DNA of 64,000 nucleotides from Pseudomonas sp. B21-015 (GCF_024749285.1 NZ_CP087196.1:2666001-2730000), one strand, 5' to 3'; numbered from the stretch's first letter, positions 22,898-33,825 are shown. Notes: generated by a model from the sequence alone, not told the origin. Numbers and translations: made by a program.

Positions 22898-23514
22898 TGG
22901 GCGCCGTCGTTGCGCTGGATACGCTGTTCAATGGTGGCCAGGTCTGGAAGGGCCGACCTGCGCCACCGGCCGTCAGCCCGCAACCCACGGGGCATGCGGC
23001 GCTGGATGCGGCATTGCCGAGCGGTGGCTGGCCGGAAGCGGCGCTGAGCGAAATCCTCCTGGCCGGGCAGGGCGTGGGTGAGTTGCAACTGGTGTGGCCG
23101 GCGCTGGCGCGGCTGTCGGCGGCAGGTGAGCGCATCGTGCTGGTGGCGCCGCCTTACGTGCCGTATCCCCAGGCCTGGCAGAACGCCGGGGTCGATCTGC
23201 GCCAGCTGTCGATCATCCAGGCCAGTGAGCGCGATGCGCTATGGGCGGCGGAACAATGCCTGCGTTCGGGCAGTTGCGGGGCGGTGCTGTGCTGGCCGCA
23301 CAAGGCCGACGATCGGGCGTTACGACGTTTGCAGGTGGCGGCGGAAACCGGGCAGACCCTGGCGTTCGCCTATCGCCCGCTCAGTGAGGCCATCAACCCG
23401 TCGCCAGCGGCCTTGCGTATTGCCATTGACGCCAAACCTGCTCAGTTGCGGGTGCTCAAGTGCCGGGGCGGGTTGGCCCGTTCGGCGCCGATTGCCTTTG
23501 CTGTGGGGCATTGA
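22894..23514 (+). CDS. imuA: ImuA, RecA-like mutasome component
   Basis: About 206 residues, a RecA/SulA-like protein with GHAALDAALPSGGWPEAALS near the start and a degenerate P-loop region (LLAGQGVGELQL). It acts with ImuB and DnaE2 in error-prone repair. The GTG at 22894 or ATG at 22897 overlaps the lexA2 stop, so it is translationally coupled. ImuA has no proven enzymatic activity; the role follows from the conserved cassette. Confidence 0.88.
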   Translation: MMGAVVALDTLFNGGQVWKGRPAPPAVSPQPTGHAALDAALPSGGWPEAALSEILLAGQGVGELQLVWPALARLSAAGERIVLVAPPYVPYPQAWQNAGVDLRQLSIIQASERDALWAAEQCLRSGSCGAVLCWPHKADDRALRRLQVAAETGQTLAFAYRPLSEAINPSPAALRIAIDAKPAQLRVLKCRGGLARSAPIAFAVGH

Positions 23515-23521
23515 GGTTGCC

Positions 23522-24937
23522 ATGCGCTGGGTTTGCATTCTCTTCCCACAATTGGCGCTGGACGCGGTACTGCGTCAGCGCCCCGACCCCGATGAGCCGT
23601 TGGCGCTGCTGACCGGCCCGGCCCAGCGTCGGGTGTTGCAAGCGGTCAACGGTTCGGCGCGGGCGCTGGGCTTGCGGCCCGGTCAGTCGATGACCGCCGC
23701 CCAGGCCTTGAGCAAAGGGTTCGTCACCGCCGAATACGATGCCGCCGAGATCGAACACTGGCAGCAGTTCCTGGCCGCCTGGGCCTATCGGTTCAGTTCC
23801 CAGGTCAGCGTGCATTACCCGCGAGCCGTGGTGTTTGAAATCGAATCCAGCCTGGGCTTGTTCGGGCCCTGGCCGCAGTTCGAGGCGCGGTTGCGCGCCG
23901 AGCTCGCTGAGCTGGGGTTTCGTCACCGGATTGTCGCTGCGCCCAACCCGGTGGCGGCGCGAGTGCTGGCCAACGTTTATGACGGTCTGGTGGTGCCGGA
24001 CGATGAAGCCTTGCAGCACCACCTCGGGCAGTTGCCCGTCGACCGGGTCGCTCTGGAGCCAGGCGTTGCCACGGCATTGTCGCGCATGGGGCTGCGCACG
24101 TTGAGTCAGGTGCAGGCGCTGCCCCGGCATAGTCTGGCCCGGCGTTTCGAGGCGCAGGTGCTCAAGCATCTGGACAGCCTGTTCGGTGAACGGCGGCTGG
24201 CGCTGGCGTTTTATCTGCCGCCGGACCGGTTCGATGTACGCATCGAGCTCAACTTCGATGTGCAGTCTCATCAGGCGTTGCTGTTTCCATTGCGCAGGCT
24301 GACCGGCGATCTGTCGGCGTTCCTCTGTGGTCGAGACAGCGGTGTGCAGCGTTTTGACCTGCACCTTGAACACGCAGGGTTGCCGGACACGCTGATCAAG
24401 GTCGGCCTGCTCAGCGCCGAGCGCGATCCGGCGATGCTGTTCGAACTGGCCAGAGGAAGGCTGGAGCAGGTTCAGGTCGAGGCCCCGGTGCGCGGTTTTC
24501 GTCTGCGGGCCGAAGATCTACCGGCCTTCGTCCCTCAGTGCCAGGAGCTGTTCGACGATCGTCCGCAGCAGTCCTTGCCCTGGGAGCAACTGCGCGAACG
24601 CTTGCGCGCACGGCTGGGGGATGACGCGGTGCAGGGCTTGCGGTTCCAGGCCGATCACCGGCCGGAGTGCGCGTGGCAGGCCACTGTCGACAGCCAGGGC
24701 TGTGGGGTACTGCCGGCCGTGCAACGTCCGGGCTGGTTGCTGATTGAACCGCAAGCGATACACGAAGGCTCGACGCGCATCCTCATGGGGCCGGAGCGCA
24801 TTGAGTCGGGCTGGTGGGACGGCGACGACGTACGCCGCGATTACTACCTGATCGAAACCCGTACCGGTCAGCAGGGCTGGGCCTATCGGGCGGTGGGTGA
24901 AAACGGTCCGTTGTGGCTGCAAGGCTGGTTCGCATGA
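23522..24937 (+). CDS. imuB: ImuB, Y-family polymerase-like protein
   Basis: The 471-residue protein starts [20 protein letters not shown], where the DxD metal ligands of active Y-family polymerases are missing, so it is the non-catalytic ImuB type that links DnaE2 to the sliding clamp and ImuA. The finger and little-finger region ([40 protein letters not shown]) is recognisable. It starts 7 bp after imuA and its TGA overlaps the dnaE2 ATG. Confidence 0.9.
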   Translation: MRWVCILFPQLALDAVLRQRPDPDEPLALLTGPAQRRVLQAVNGSARALGLRPGQSMTAAQALSKGFVTAEYDAAEIEHWQQFLAAWAYRFSSQVSVHYPRAVVFEIESSLGLFGPWPQFEARLRAELAELGFRHRIVAAPNPVAARVLANVYDGLVVPDDEALQHHLGQLPVDRVALEPGVATALSRMGLRTLSQVQALPRHSLARRFEAQVLKHLDSLFGERRLALAFYLPPDRFDVRIELNFDVQSHQALLFPLRRLTGDLSAFLCGRDSGVQRFDLHLEHAGLPDTLIKVGLLSAERDPAMLFELARGRLEQVQVEAPVRGFRLRAEDLPAFVPQCQELFDDRPQQSLPWEQLRERLRARLGDDAVQGLRFQADHRPECAWQATVDSQGCGVLPAVQRPGWLLIEPQAIHEGSTRILMGPERIESGWWDGDDVRRDYYLIETRTGQQGWAYRAVGENGPLWLQGWFA

Positions 24938-27900
24938 GTGTCGACTATGCCGAACTGCACTGCCTGTCGAACTTCAGTTTCCAGCGCGGTGCTTCCAGTG
25001 CGCTTGAGCTTTTTCAACGGGCGAAAAAGCAGGGCTATCGAGCGCTGGCGATCACCGACGAGTGCACCCTGGCGGGTATCGTCCGCGCCTGGCAGGCGGC
25101 CAAGGCCGTGGAGTTGCCGCTGATCATCGGCAGCGAAATGCGCATCGAAGATGGCCCGAAACTGGTGCTGCTGGTGGAAAACCTCGAGGGTTACCAAACC
25201 CTGTGCCGACTGATTACCCGCGCCAGGCGCCGCACGCAGAAAGGCCAGTATCAGGTGCTGCGGGAGGATTTCGGCGAGCCGTTGCCGGGGCTGTTGGTGT
25301 TGTGGGCGCCAGATACAGTCGATGACTTTGCGCAGGGCCACTGGCTGAAACAGACCTTCGCCGAGCGCCTGTGGCTGAGTGTTCAGTTACATCGCGGGCA
25401 GGACGACACCCGGCGACTGGCGGCGCTGCTGACCCTGGCGCGGGAACTGCGAATCCCGGCGGTGGCCAGCGGCGATGTGCACATGCACGCCCGTGGCCGA
25501 CGCGCCTTGCAGGACACCATGACCGCGATCCGCCATCACGTACCGGTGGCCGAGGCCGGGTTGCGTCTGCACCCCAATGGCGAACGGCATTTGCGCAGCC
25601 TCGACGCCTTGCGCGATCTCTATCCCCAGGCACTGCTTGACGAGACGCTGATCATCGCCCGGCGCTGCACCTTCGACCTCGGTCAGTTGCGTTATCAATA
25701 TCCCCGGGAACTGGTGCCCGACGGTCATACGGCCACGTCCTGGCTGCGGGTTTTGGCAGAAAAGGGTATTCGGTGGCGCTGGGAAAAAAGCCCCAAGGCC
25801 GAGGTGTTGGCGCAGATCGACAAGGAACTGGAGCTGATTGCCGAGCTGGGGTACGAAAGCTACTTCCTGACGGTTCACGACATTGTGAATTTCGCCCGCA
25901 AGCAACACATTCTCTGTCAGGGGCGAGGTTCTGCCGCCAACTCGGCGGTGTGCTACGTGTTGGGGATCACGGAGATCGATCCGGAGCGGAGCACGCTGCT
26001 GTTCGAGCGTTTTCTCTCCAAAGAGCGCAACGAACCGCCGGACATCGACGTGGATTTCGAGCATGAGCGCCGCGAAGAAGTCCTGCAGTACGTGTTTCAG
26101 CGCTATGGCCGGGCCCGTGCGGCGCTGACGGCGGTGGTCAGCACTTACCATGGTGCCGGCGCAGTGCGCGATGTGGCCAAGGCACTGGGTTTACCGCCGG
26201 ATCAGGTCAACGCCCTGGCCGATTGTTGCGGCCACTGGAGTGATCAGGCGCCGCCCGTCGAGCGCTTGCGTGAAGGTGGTTTCGATCCCGACAGCCCGGT
26301 GTTGCGCCGGGTGCTGAGCCTGACGGGGCAGTTGATCGGTTTCCCCCGGCACCTGTCCCAGCACCCTGGCGGTTTCGTGATTTCCGAGCAGCCTCTGGAC
26401 AGCCTGGTGCCGGTGGAAAACGCCGCCATGGCCGAGCGCACCATCATCCAGTGGGACAAGGACGATCTGGATGCGGTCGGGTTGCTCAAGGTCGATATTC
26501 TGGCGCTGGGCATGCTCAGCGCGATTCGCCGTTGTTTCGATCTGCTGCGTCGGCACCGTGGCCGTGACCTGAGCCTGGCGACGGTGCCGGCCGAAGACCC
26601 GCAAACCTACGAGATGATTGGCCATGCGGACACCATCGGGGTGTTCCAGATCGAGTCCCGGGCACAGATGTCGATGCTGCCGAGGCTCAAGCCCAAGAAC
26701 TTCTACGATCTGGTGATCGAGGTGGCGATCGTTCGTCCGGGGCCGATTCAGGGCGGGATGGTGCATCCCTATCTGCGGCGGCGTAAGGGCGAGGAAGAGG
26801 TGAAATACCCGTCGAAAGAACTTGAAGCGGTGCTGAAACGTACGTTGGGCGTGCCGCTGTTCCAGGAACAGGTGATGCAGATTGCGATTGTTGCCGCCGA
26901 CTACAGCCCCGGCGAGGCCGATCAATTACGCCGCTCCATGGCCGCGTGGAAACGCCATGGCGGACTGGAACCGCACAAGGAGCGTCTGGCCGACGGAATG
27001 AAAAAAAACGGCTACACGGCTGAGTTCGCCGCGCAGATCTTCGAGCAGATCAAAGGCTTCGGCGATTACGGTTTTCCCGAATCCCACGCCGCCAGTTTCG
27101 CCTTGTTGACCTACGCCAGTTGCTGGTTGAAATGCCACGAGCCGGCGGCCTTCGCCTGTGCGTTGATCAATAGCTGGCCCATGGGTTTCTACAGCCCCGA
27201 CCAGATTCTCCAGGACGCTCGCCGCCATCATTTGCAGATTCGCCCGGTGGACGTGCGGGCCAGCGACTGGGATTGCAGCCTGGAACCGATCACCGGCGCG
27301 CAGCCGGCCATTCGCATGGGGTTGCGGATGATCAAGGGCTTTCGCGAGGACGATGCCCGGCGTATTGAGGTCGCACGGTCGAAAGGGGCGTTTGCCGACA
27401 TCGCCGACCTTGGCGAACGGGCACGACTCGATGCCCGGGCCCAGGAGCAACTGGGCGATGCCGGTGCACTGCGCGGGCTGGCCGGTGACCGGCATCGGGC
27501 GCGCTGGGAAGTGGCAGGGGTACAGAAACAACTCGGTTTGTTTGCCGGTTTGCCGAGTCAGGAAGAGCCGGCGGTGTCTCTGCCCAAACCCACCGTGGGC
27601 GAGGACCTGCAAGCCGATTACGCCAGCGTCGGCACCACCCTCGGTCCGCATCCGCTGGCGTTGCTGCGGGGTGAACTCAAGGCCCGGCGCTGTCGCAGTT
27701 CCAGGGAATTGCTGGCGGTCGAGCACGGGCGTCCTGTCAGCGTCGCCGGGCTGGTCACCGGTCGGCAGCGTCCGGGGACCGCCAGCGGCGTGACCTTCGT
27801 GACCCTTGAAGACGAGTTTGGCAACGTCAACGTGGTGGTCTGGCGCGACTTGGCCGAACGGCAACGGCAGGTACTGGTCGGCTCGCAATTGCTCAAGGTC

Positions 27901-28011
27901 GATGGGCGCTGGGAAAAGGAAGGCGAGGTGCGGCACCTGATTGCCGGGCGCTTGAGCGATCTGAGTTCATTGCTTGATGGCATCCATGTGCGCAGCCGGG
28001 ATTTCCGCTGA
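24934..28011 (+). CDS. dnaE2: Error-prone DNA polymerase DnaE2
   Basis: 1025 residues: an N-terminal PHP domain ([20 protein letters not shown]), a C-family polymerase core with catalytic acidic residues ([31 protein letters not shown]), and a C-terminal OB fold ([20 protein letters not shown]). It lacks the long C-terminal tail of replicative DnaE1, as usual for DnaE2. It copies across lesions with ImuA and ImuB under LexA2 control. The ATG at 24934 overlaps the imuB stop. Confidence 0.95.
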   Translation: MSVDYAELHCLSNFSFQRGASSALELFQRAKKQGYRALAITDECTLAGIVRAWQAAKAVELPLIIGSEMRIEDGPKLVLLVENLEGYQTLCRLITRARRRTQKGQYQVLREDFGEPLPGLLVLWAPDTVDDFAQGHWLKQTFAERLWLSVQLHRGQDDTRRLAALLTLARELRIPAVASGDVHMHARGRRALQDTMTAIRHHVPVAEAGLRLHPNGERHLRSLDALRDLYPQALLDETLIIARRCTFDLGQLRYQYPRELVPDGHTATSWLRVLAEKGIRWRWEKSPKAEVLAQIDKELELIAELGYESYFLTVHDIVNFARKQHILCQGRGSAANSAVCYVLGITEIDPERSTLLFERFLSKERNEPPDIDVDFEHERREEVLQYVFQRYGRARAALTAVVSTYHGAGAVRDVAKALGLPPDQVNALADCCGHWSDQAPPVERLREGGFDPDSPVLRRVLSLTGQLIGFPRHLSQHPGGFVISEQPLDSLVPVENAAMAERTIIQWDKDDLDAVGLLKVDILALGMLSAIRRCFDLLRRHRGRDLSLATVPAEDPQTYEMIGHADTIGVFQIESRAQMSMLPRLKPKNFYDLVIEVAIVRPGPIQGGMVHPYLRRRKGEEEVKYPSKELEAVLKRTLGVPLFQEQVMQIAIVAADYSPGEADQLRRSMAAWKRHGGLEPHKERLADGMKKNGYTAEFAAQIFEQIKGFGDYGFPESHAASFALLTYASCWLKCHEPAAFACALINSWPMGFYSPDQILQDARRHHLQIRPVDVRASDWDCSLEPITGAQPAIRMGLRMIKGFREDDARRIEVARSKGAFADIADLGERARLDARAQEQLGDAGALRGLAGDRHRARWEVAGVQKQLGLFAGLPSQEEPAVSLPKPTVGEDLQADYASVGTTLGPHPLALLRGELKARRCRSSRELLAVEHGRPVSVAGLVTGRQRPGTASGVTFVTLEDEFGNVNVVVWRDLAERQRQVLVGSQLLKVDGRWEKEGEVRHLIAGRLSDLSSLLDGIHVRSRDFR

Positions 28012-28273
28012 ATCTGCGCTACTGACCGAATATGCGCGTAGGCGCTGCCGAAGCAGTGTCGGTCACCCGATTGCAGGCGTACCAGTACGCGACTGCTATC
28101 GGCAGGGCATCTGGCGGGCTTGTTGTACGGGCCACTTAGAGGCCACGCGAGAATCAGCTATACCTCTATGAAACCATTGGCGTTGGCAGTGCTCGAAACA
28201 AGCGGGCACGCACCGTCTCCTCACGCCGTTGCACTGCCTGAAGACATGTCATTCACAGGACATAGGCCAGTCG

Positions 28274-30385
28274 ATGCAGTTTCTAGACAATAGTCACGGA
28301 TGTACTGGCTGGAGCGGCGAAATGGCCGGACGCATTCGCGCGTTCGACTGGAGCCTGACTGAGCTGGGGCCCATCGAGACCTGGCCCGGGAGCCTGTGCA
28401 GCGCGGTGCAGTTATTGCTCGCCTCACCGCTGCCGATGGTGATGCTGTGGGGCCGACCCGGTTACATGATCTATAACGATGCCTACTCGAGGTTTGCCGG
28501 TGGGCGCCATCCTTACCTGCTGGGTTCCCCGGTGGAATTGGGTTGGCCAGAGGTCGCCGAATTCAATCGGCATGTGGTGGATATCTGCCTTGCGGGCGGG
28601 ACCTTGTCCTATCACAACAAAGCCTTGGTGCTGTTGCGTGACGGTGTCCCCGAAGACGTCTGGATGGATCTTTATTACAGTCCCGTCGCCAATGATGACG
28701 GGCACCCTGCCGGGGTCATGGCGATGGTGGTCGACACCACTGACCATGTGATTTCCGAACGCCGGCGTCAAGAAGCCGAAAACGCTTACCGCGCCGACAA
28801 CGAAAAGGTTCGCCTGGCCCTCAATGCCGGGGCTTTGCTCGGCTCGTTCGTCTGGGACATCAAGGCCGATGTATTGTCTGGCGACGAACGCTTCGCCCGC
28901 ACATTTTCCTACCCGCCTGATCAGGACCTGGCCAACCTGCCACCCCTCATCGCCGAAATGCAGATTCATCCCGACGACCGCAGTTGGGTTCAGGAGCGGA
29001 TCAATCAGTCAGTGGAAACCGGCATCCCCTATAACGCCGAATATCGGGTTCTGCGTCCCGATGGCAGTTACCTGTGGGTGCTCGCCAGCGGGTGTTGCGA
29101 ATTCAACGAGCAAGGTGAAGCATTCCGCTTTCCGGGGGTGTTGATCGACATCCACGAGCGCAAGATCGCCGAAGAATCGTTACTCAAATTCACCCGCAAC
29201 CTGGAGCAGCGAGTCGCCGACGAAGTCGAAGCGCGACTGGCGGCCGAAGAGCAGTTGCGTCAGTCGCAAAAACTTGAAGCCATCGGCGGTCTCACTGGCG
29301 GCGTGGCCCATGACTTCAACAACCTGTTACAGGTGATCGCCGGTAACCTGCACTTGCTGGCGCGTCACGAGCCGGACAACGCCAACGTGCAACGGCGGGT
29401 CAGTGCCTCGATTGCCGCGGTCGAGCGCGGTGCCAAACTGTCTTCACAGCTGCTCGCTTTTGCCCGTCGTCAGCCCCTGTCGCCAGCCGTCTGCGATCCA
29501 CGGCAGATTTTTGAAGGGCTGGGGGAATTGTTGCAGCGGGCGCTGGGGGAGACCATTCAGATCAATGTGACCCTTTCACCGAATCCCTGGCATATCTATG
29601 TCGACGGCAATCAACTGGAAAACGCCATTCTCAACCTTGCGATCAACGCGCGAGACGCCATGAGTGGCGAGGGGACCATTGCCCTGAGCGCCGAGAACAT
29701 TGCCCTCGACCGCAAGTTTTGCGCAGGCAAGGGCATCGCCGCCGGCGACTATGTTTGCGTTGCGGTGGCTGACACGGGCGTTGGCATGTCGCCTCAAGTG
29801 CTCGCACAGGCCTTTGAACCTTTTTTTACCACCAAGGCCGATGGTCAGGGCACTGGCCTGGGGTTGAGTATGGTGTTCGGTTTCGTCAAACAGAGTGGCG
29901 GGCACATCGAGATTTCCAGCGGCGTCGGACAAGGCACTCGGGTGCAGCTGTATTTTCCTCGCAGCTTGCGTCCGTTGCTCGATGAAACAACGCGCCATGA
30001 TCCGCAGCACCGGGGCGGGCACGAAACCATTCTGGTGGTCGAGGACAACGAAGCGGTGCGCGGCTCGGCGGTGGATTTGTTGCGTGAAGAGGGCTATCAG
30101 GTCCTGACCGCGGCTAACGGTGATCTGGCGATGCAGATGTTGCTCGATGGCGTGACGGTGGACCTGATCTTCACCGATGTGGTCATGCCCGGCTTGATCA
30201 AAAGTTCGGATCTGGCCGCCTGGGCCAAGGTGCAGGATCCTCCGGTGGCGGTGCTGTTTACCTCCGGCCACACCCGGGACATTATTTCGCGCAATCACCA
30301 ACTCAGCCCCGACACTTATTTGCTGAGCAAACCATATGGCCCTGAGGCGCTATTGAGCATGATCCGCAGCGTGCTGAGTGGTTGA
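28274..30385 (+). CDS. PAS-containing hybrid sensor histidine kinase/response regulator
   Basis: About 703 residues from the ATG at 28274. In order: a PAS-like input (MAGRIRAFDWSLTELGPIET), a PAS/PAC domain (ALLGSFVWDIKADVLSGDER ... GSYLWVLASG), a coiled coil, a HisKA/HATPase core with the phospho-acceptor in GGVAHDFNNLLQVI and N/G boxes (NLAINARDAM, DTGVGM, GTGLGLSM), and a receiver domain (ILVVEDNEAVRG; phospho-Asp in LIFTDVVMPG). There is no transmembrane helix, so it senses a cytosolic or light/redox signal. The output partner is not encoded nearby. Confidence 0.9.
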   Translation: MQFLDNSHGCTGWSGEMAGRIRAFDWSLTELGPIETWPGSLCSAVQLLLASPLPMVMLWGRPGYMIYNDAYSRFAGGRHPYLLGSPVELGWPEVAEFNRHVVDICLAGGTLSYHNKALVLLRDGVPEDVWMDLYYSPVANDDGHPAGVMAMVVDTTDHVISERRRQEAENAYRADNEKVRLALNAGALLGSFVWDIKADVLSGDERFARTFSYPPDQDLANLPPLIAEMQIHPDDRSWVQERINQSVETGIPYNAEYRVLRPDGSYLWVLASGCCEFNEQGEAFRFPGVLIDIHERKIAEESLLKFTRNLEQRVADEVEARLAAEEQLRQSQKLEAIGGLTGGVAHDFNNLLQVIAGNLHLLARHEPDNANVQRRVSASIAAVERGAKLSSQLLAFARRQPLSPAVCDPRQIFEGLGELLQRALGETIQINVTLSPNPWHIYVDGNQLENAILNLAINARDAMSGEGTIALSAENIALDRKFCAGKGIAAGDYVCVAVADTGVGMSPQVLAQAFEPFFTTKADGQGTGLGLSMVFGFVKQSGGHIEISSGVGQGTRVQLYFPRSLRPLLDETTRHDPQHRGGHETILVVEDNEAVRGSAVDLLREEGYQVLTAANGDLAMQMLLDGVTVDLIFTDVVMPGLIKSSDLAAWAKVQDPPVAVLFTSGHTRDIISRNHQLSPDTYLLSKPYGPEALLSMIRSVLSG

Positions 30386-30502
30386 TTCTGGATTTTCATT
30401 GTCTGTGCAATTCATGTGGGAGCAGGTGGCGGCAAAAGCTGTGCCCATGCCGGTGCTCAAGGCTACGGCAAGGGTGAGGTGACGCAGGTTGAATCCGTCC
30501 AT
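30350..30502 (-). CDS. Putative small secreted peptide (50 aa)
   Basis: Minus-strand frame MDGFNLRHLTLAVALSTGMG then TAFAATCSHMNCTDNENPES and a short end. It has a convincing signal peptide with an AFA cut site, two cysteines and a GGAG ribosome binding site 9 bases before the ATG. It overlaps the last 36 bases of the convergent histidine kinase gene. It could be the stranded 5' end of a lost secreted protein. No family is recognised. Confidence 0.35.
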   Translation of the reverse strand: MDGFNLRHLTLAVALSTGMGTAFAATCSHMNCTDNENPESTTQHAADHAQ

Positions 30503-30720
30503 TGGTCATTCTCCGCACAGGTTTGGATGGGCGATTCGGATGATCGTCACTCAATGGAGATTGGCGCTCGGGCAAAGGTTTTATTGCTTTTGCGACAGGG
30601 CGACGAACGGACACCGCTGGTCTGATAGGCGGTCGACAGAACACGGTAAGCAAGGCCATTCTGATAGCTGGTGAGCGCAGCCGATCGCGCTTGCTACCGA
30701 TTAACCAACGGAGGTGTTCC

Positions 30721-30963
30721 ATGCCGGTGACTCATGATCTGTATCAGGATCTGAAACTTTCAAAGGAAGAGATCCAGCAAAAACGCACCAAGGATCCGTT
30801 ACTGGATTCACTGATCAACAAGTATTCGCAGGCAGACGCGGAGGTGTTGAAGGCCGAGTCCGCACAATCAGATGCGCCCAGCGATGAGGCACTGAAGAAA
30901 CTCAAAGAGAAGCGCTTGCAGGTGAAAGACAAGATCGTCCAACAACTTCACTCATCGTCCTGA
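30721..30963 (+). CDS. YdcH/DUF465 family small protein
   Basis: The 80-residue product MPVTHDLYQDLKLSKEEIQQ, with KDPLLDSLINKYSQADAEVL and LKKLKEKRLQVKDKIVQQL, matches the DUF465 hairpin of two helices. These cytosolic proteins form small coiled coils; the function is unknown. GGAGG lies eight bases before the ATG. Confidence 0.85.
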   Translation: MPVTHDLYQDLKLSKEEIQQKRTKDPLLDSLINKYSQADAEVLKAESAQSDAPSDEALKKLKEKRLQVKDKIVQQLHSSS

Positions 30964-31073
30964 TGTGCCATGTCGAGCCACCGACGACCGGTGACTGAAA
31001 AATTGGAACGGGGATCAATACCGGCACCTCGAACGATCAGAGTCCGACGTTACGGCTCCACGCGAGGTGCCCC

Positions 31074-31334
31074 ATGCCCCATTCAGCCTTTCCCCATAAA
31101 GAAAAGTACCCCAGCGAAGAACAGGGCGGCTACGACCCGATCCCGACCCATCCTGAACCCCTGAGTCCGGGACGCACTACCGTCAACCCGGAGGAAGAGC
31201 CGGGCATCGATGAACTGCCGGATAATGAAGATATAAGGCCTCTGGAGCAGGACGACGTCACTGACATCGACCCGCAGCGAGTGCGCGAAAAGACAGACAA
31301 TGCGGTACGCGAGGGTGAGATGGATCCGCGTTGA
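31074..31334 (+). CDS. Small acidic disordered protein (86 aa)
   Basis: MPHSAFPHKEKYPSEEQGGY followed by a proline- and acid-rich body (PEEEPGIDELPDNEDIRPLE) ending in NAVREGEMDPR. No hydrophobic core; probably unfolded. I believe homologues are common in fluorescent pseudomonads but know no role. CGAGGTGCCCC precedes the ATG. It lies 110 bp after the DUF465 gene on the same strand and may be co-expressed. Confidence 0.6.
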   Translation: MPHSAFPHKEKYPSEEQGGYDPIPTHPEPLSPGRTTVNPEEEPGIDELPDNEDIRPLEQDDVTDIDPQRVREKTDNAVREGEMDPR

Positions 31335-31357
31335 TTCAAGATCAAAAGATCGCATGC

Positions 31358-32449
31358 CTATTTCAATTTCAATGCCGTACTCAACGGCAACCGCGCCATG
31401 TGCCGCGCTTTCAGCGACCCCAGATACAACCAGTCCCCATACTCGCGTACCGTGGTAATGGGTGAATAATTGCCGCTGCTGGCGTCCTGCAGATTGGCTA
31501 TCACTTTGCCGTCGAGGTTCAGGCCCAGGGCGAAGGCGCGTTTCTCCACCGGTATCGGCAGAACTGTCATTGCCCGCACGATCATCTTGCGCAGCAGAGG
31601 GTAGGGCGCCAAGGTGTCAAGCAGTGCATTGCGCGGTGAATACAGCGCCACCCAGAAACGGTCGCGGCCATTGAATGCCAGGTTGTCCGGCAGCCCCGGC
31701 AAATTGTCGATGAACAGATCGTGGGTTCCGGCTTTCGGCCCGGTCAGCCAATAGCGGCTGATGCGATAGGCGCCGGTTTCGTTGACCAGCACAAACGCAT
31801 CGTCAGGCCCCAGGGTCACACCGTTGGCGAATTCCAGTTTCTCCAGCAGGACCGTCGTCTTGCCAGTCTGGAAGTCATAACGCAGCAAACGGCCGTCGCC
31901 GCCGTGCTCGATGATCGCCTCGCCATCCTTGCCGTAACCCCAACGGCTCGAAGCATCGCTGAAATAGGCGTAATGCCCGGGCTTGTCGATGGCCACGTCG
32001 TTGGTAAAACCGAAGGGCACACCGTTGGCTGTGGTGGTCAATGGAATCAACCGGCCCTGAGCATCGAGCGACAGCAAACCCTTGATGCCGTCAGCGATCA
32101 CCAGCAAACCATTGGGATGCCGCGCAAGGCCTAATGGCCTGCCACCGGTATCAGTCAGCACCTGGGTGGTTTTGCCATCCAGGCTGGTGCGAATCAATCG
32201 GCCGTCATGCAGGCCGGTGATGAGGACGTCGTTCTCCAGCAGCAACGCCTCCGGGCCGTCGATGTCAGCGGCACCGACACGTTCCACGCCTTTGAGTCGC
32301 TGATTGTCGGCGTAGATGCCATCGGCGAGGGAGGGCGCCAGTGGCGGAGTCCAGGCGACCGGCTGAACCTTGGTCGGCAATAACAGCAGCAAGGCGCTAA
32401 TCACGATGATCAGCAGCAACAAGTGCCGAAACTTGAGAGGGCTTTTCAT
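31358..32449 (-). CDS. SMP-30/strictosidine synthase-like beta-propeller protein
   Basis: The 363-residue product has one N-terminal membrane helix (FRHLLLLIIVISALLLLLPT) and a six-bladed propeller of the strictosidine synthase/APMAP type (PLGLARHPNGLLVIAD, GFTNDVAIDKPGHYAYFSDA, FANGVTLGPDDAFVLVNETG, LPGLPDNLAFNGRDRFWVAL). Relatives are lactonases or arylesterases; this one is probably periplasmic, anchored by its N-terminus. Its ATG overlaps the stop of the pseudogene upstream (ATGA), so it was once translated after an SRPBCC protein. Confidence 0.88.
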   Translation of the reverse strand: MKSPLKFRHLLLLIIVISALLLLLPTKVQPVAWTPPLAPSLADGIYADNQRLKGVERVGAADIDGPEALLLENDVLITGLHDGRLIRTSLDGKTTQVLTDTGGRPLGLARHPNGLLVIADGIKGLLSLDAQGRLIPLTTTANGVPFGFTNDVAIDKPGHYAYFSDASSRWGYGKDGEAIIEHGGDGRLLRYDFQTGKTTVLLEKLEFANGVTLGPDDAFVLVNETGAYRISRYWLTGPKAGTHDLFIDNLPGLPDNLAFNGRDRFWVALYSPRNALLDTLAPYPLLRKMIVRAMTVLPIPVEKRAFALGLNLDGKVIANLQDASSGNYSPITTVREYGDWLYLGSLKARHMARLPLSTALKLK

Positions 32450-32873
32450 GCACTGACTCCTGCCGGGGCCAGATGTTTTTGTGCCATCTCGCGTAACGCC
32501 AGCATCGACTCCGCCGATTCGCGCTCGATGCGCCGCTTGAGCAACAGACGATTGGTTATGCGCATCCCCAAGCCGCTGAAGTGGTATTCCAGGGTGCGGA
32601 CAAACCGCGTGCCGTCGCCCTCAACCTCACACTCGTAAGTCACACGACGTACACGCCGAAGTTGAAAAACAACAGGGTCAGCGGCACCGCCAGCCATTCC
32701 AGCGGTTGCACCGGATGCACCGTGCTCCAGAACCCGCCGATGGCCAGCACCCCGAACAGCAACACAAAGGCGCCGTGCAACCAAGGGTTGTAGAGCGGAT
32801 GAATGTCGGCACGGTAGCGCGCGGAACGCTTCGGTGGTCTGCCTCACTGGGTTCACCTGTGATTATTGTTATA
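32446..32873 (-). pseudogene. Fused remnants: fatty acid hydroxylase start joined to SRPBCC end
   Basis: Reading leftward, one frame gives KRSARYRADIHPLYNPWLHG and a two-helix membrane region (AFVLLFGVLAIGGFWSTVHP) ending FFNFGVYVV then a stop at about 32640. This is the N-terminus of a sterol desaturase/fatty acid hydroxylase; the histidine boxes are gone. The next frame starts RVTYECEVEGDGTRFVRTLE and runs to LREMAQKHLAPAGVSA, the C-terminal half of an SRPBCC (START-like) protein. The start of the hydroxylase part is also out of frame with the upstream GTG. I infer a deletion that joined two adjacent genes. The SMP-30-like gene follows at once. Confidence 0.65.
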
Positions 32874-32961
32874 ACCAGCAGATTAGCCGATCCCGCCGCG
32901 CAGGCGCGCCGAACCTTGAGGACACAAGCGCCATGCTCCAGTGCAAGGCGCCCGTATGGCG

Positions 32962-33825
32962 TCAGGTCAACGGGTTCCAGCGCTGGGACCAGTCGTCGTC
33001 CGTCTTGATCACTTCACGCAGCAGGTCGAATGCTCGTTGCAGGGTCGCCGAGTCGCGGTCCCGGGAGTAAACCAGATAGGTCGGGTAGCTGAACTCCGGG
33101 GCTTTTGGCACTGGCTCCAGCACGCCGCTTTCCAGGTAACTCTGGACCACTCGAGTGCGGAAATAACCGCTGCCGCCGTTTTCCAGGATGTATTGCAAGG
33201 CCAGCGGTCCGAGGTTGAAGCTCAGGGCTGCCTTGGCTTTTTCCGGCAGGGCGGCATCGTGCTGGCGACGGAAGTCCGGGCCCCAGTCGATATACACGTA
33301 AGGGTCGGGCCGTCCGGTCAGGCGTACCAGGATGAGCTTTTCTTCCAGCACCTGCTCGACTTGCAGGCCTGGCCAGTACTCGGGCTGATAGACCAGCGCC
33401 GCATCCAGCACCCCCAGCTCCAGTTGACGCAGGAGGTTTTCGCCGTCGCGGATTTCCATGCGCAAGGCGTGGCTGGGAATCTTCTCGCGCAGCTCGCCCG
33501 CCCAACTGAGCATCAACGGGTTGCACAGACTGACCTCGCCACCGATGTGCAGCACGTCGCGGTAGCCCTCGGGCAGTGGCAAGTCCCGGCGTGCCGCTTC
33601 CCAGGTTTGCACCAGTTGATTGGCGTAAACCACAAAGGCCTCACCGTTCGGTGTCAGGCGCGCACCGGCGCGGTTGCGCACGAATAGTGTGCAGCCCAAC
33701 TGACTTTCGAGTTTCTGCACGCGGGCGGTGATCGCGGTCTGGGTGACGTGCAGCTTTTCGGCCGCCGCGGCCAGGCTGCCGTGGCGGACGATTTCCAGAA
33801 AGGTGCGGGCGAGGTCGATGTCCAT
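32962..33825 (-). CDS. LysR family transcriptional regulator
   Basis: About 287 residues. N-terminal HTH (MDIDLARTFLEIVRHGSLAA, VTQTAITARVQKLESQLGCT, LFVRNRAGARLTPNGEAF) and a substrate-binding domain. The start MDIDLARTF at 33825 is the family's usual one; the longer frame to 33918 runs into repeat DNA. It lies head to tail with the hydroxylase/SRPBCC pseudogene, so its original target may be the decayed gene set. Inducer unknown. Confidence 0.92.
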   Translation of the reverse strand: MDIDLARTFLEIVRHGSLAAAAEKLHVTQTAITARVQKLESQLGCTLFVRNRAGARLTPNGEAFVVYANQLVQTWEAARRDLPLPEGYRDVLHIGGEVSLCNPLMLSWAGELREKIPSHALRMEIRDGENLLRQLELGVLDAALVYQPEYWPGLQVEQVLEEKLILVRLTGRPDPYVYIDWGPDFRRQHDAALPEKAKAALSFNLGPLALQYILENGGSGYFRTRVVQSYLESGVLEPVPKAPEFSYPTYLVYSRDRDSATLQRAFDLLREVIKTDDDWSQRWNPLT

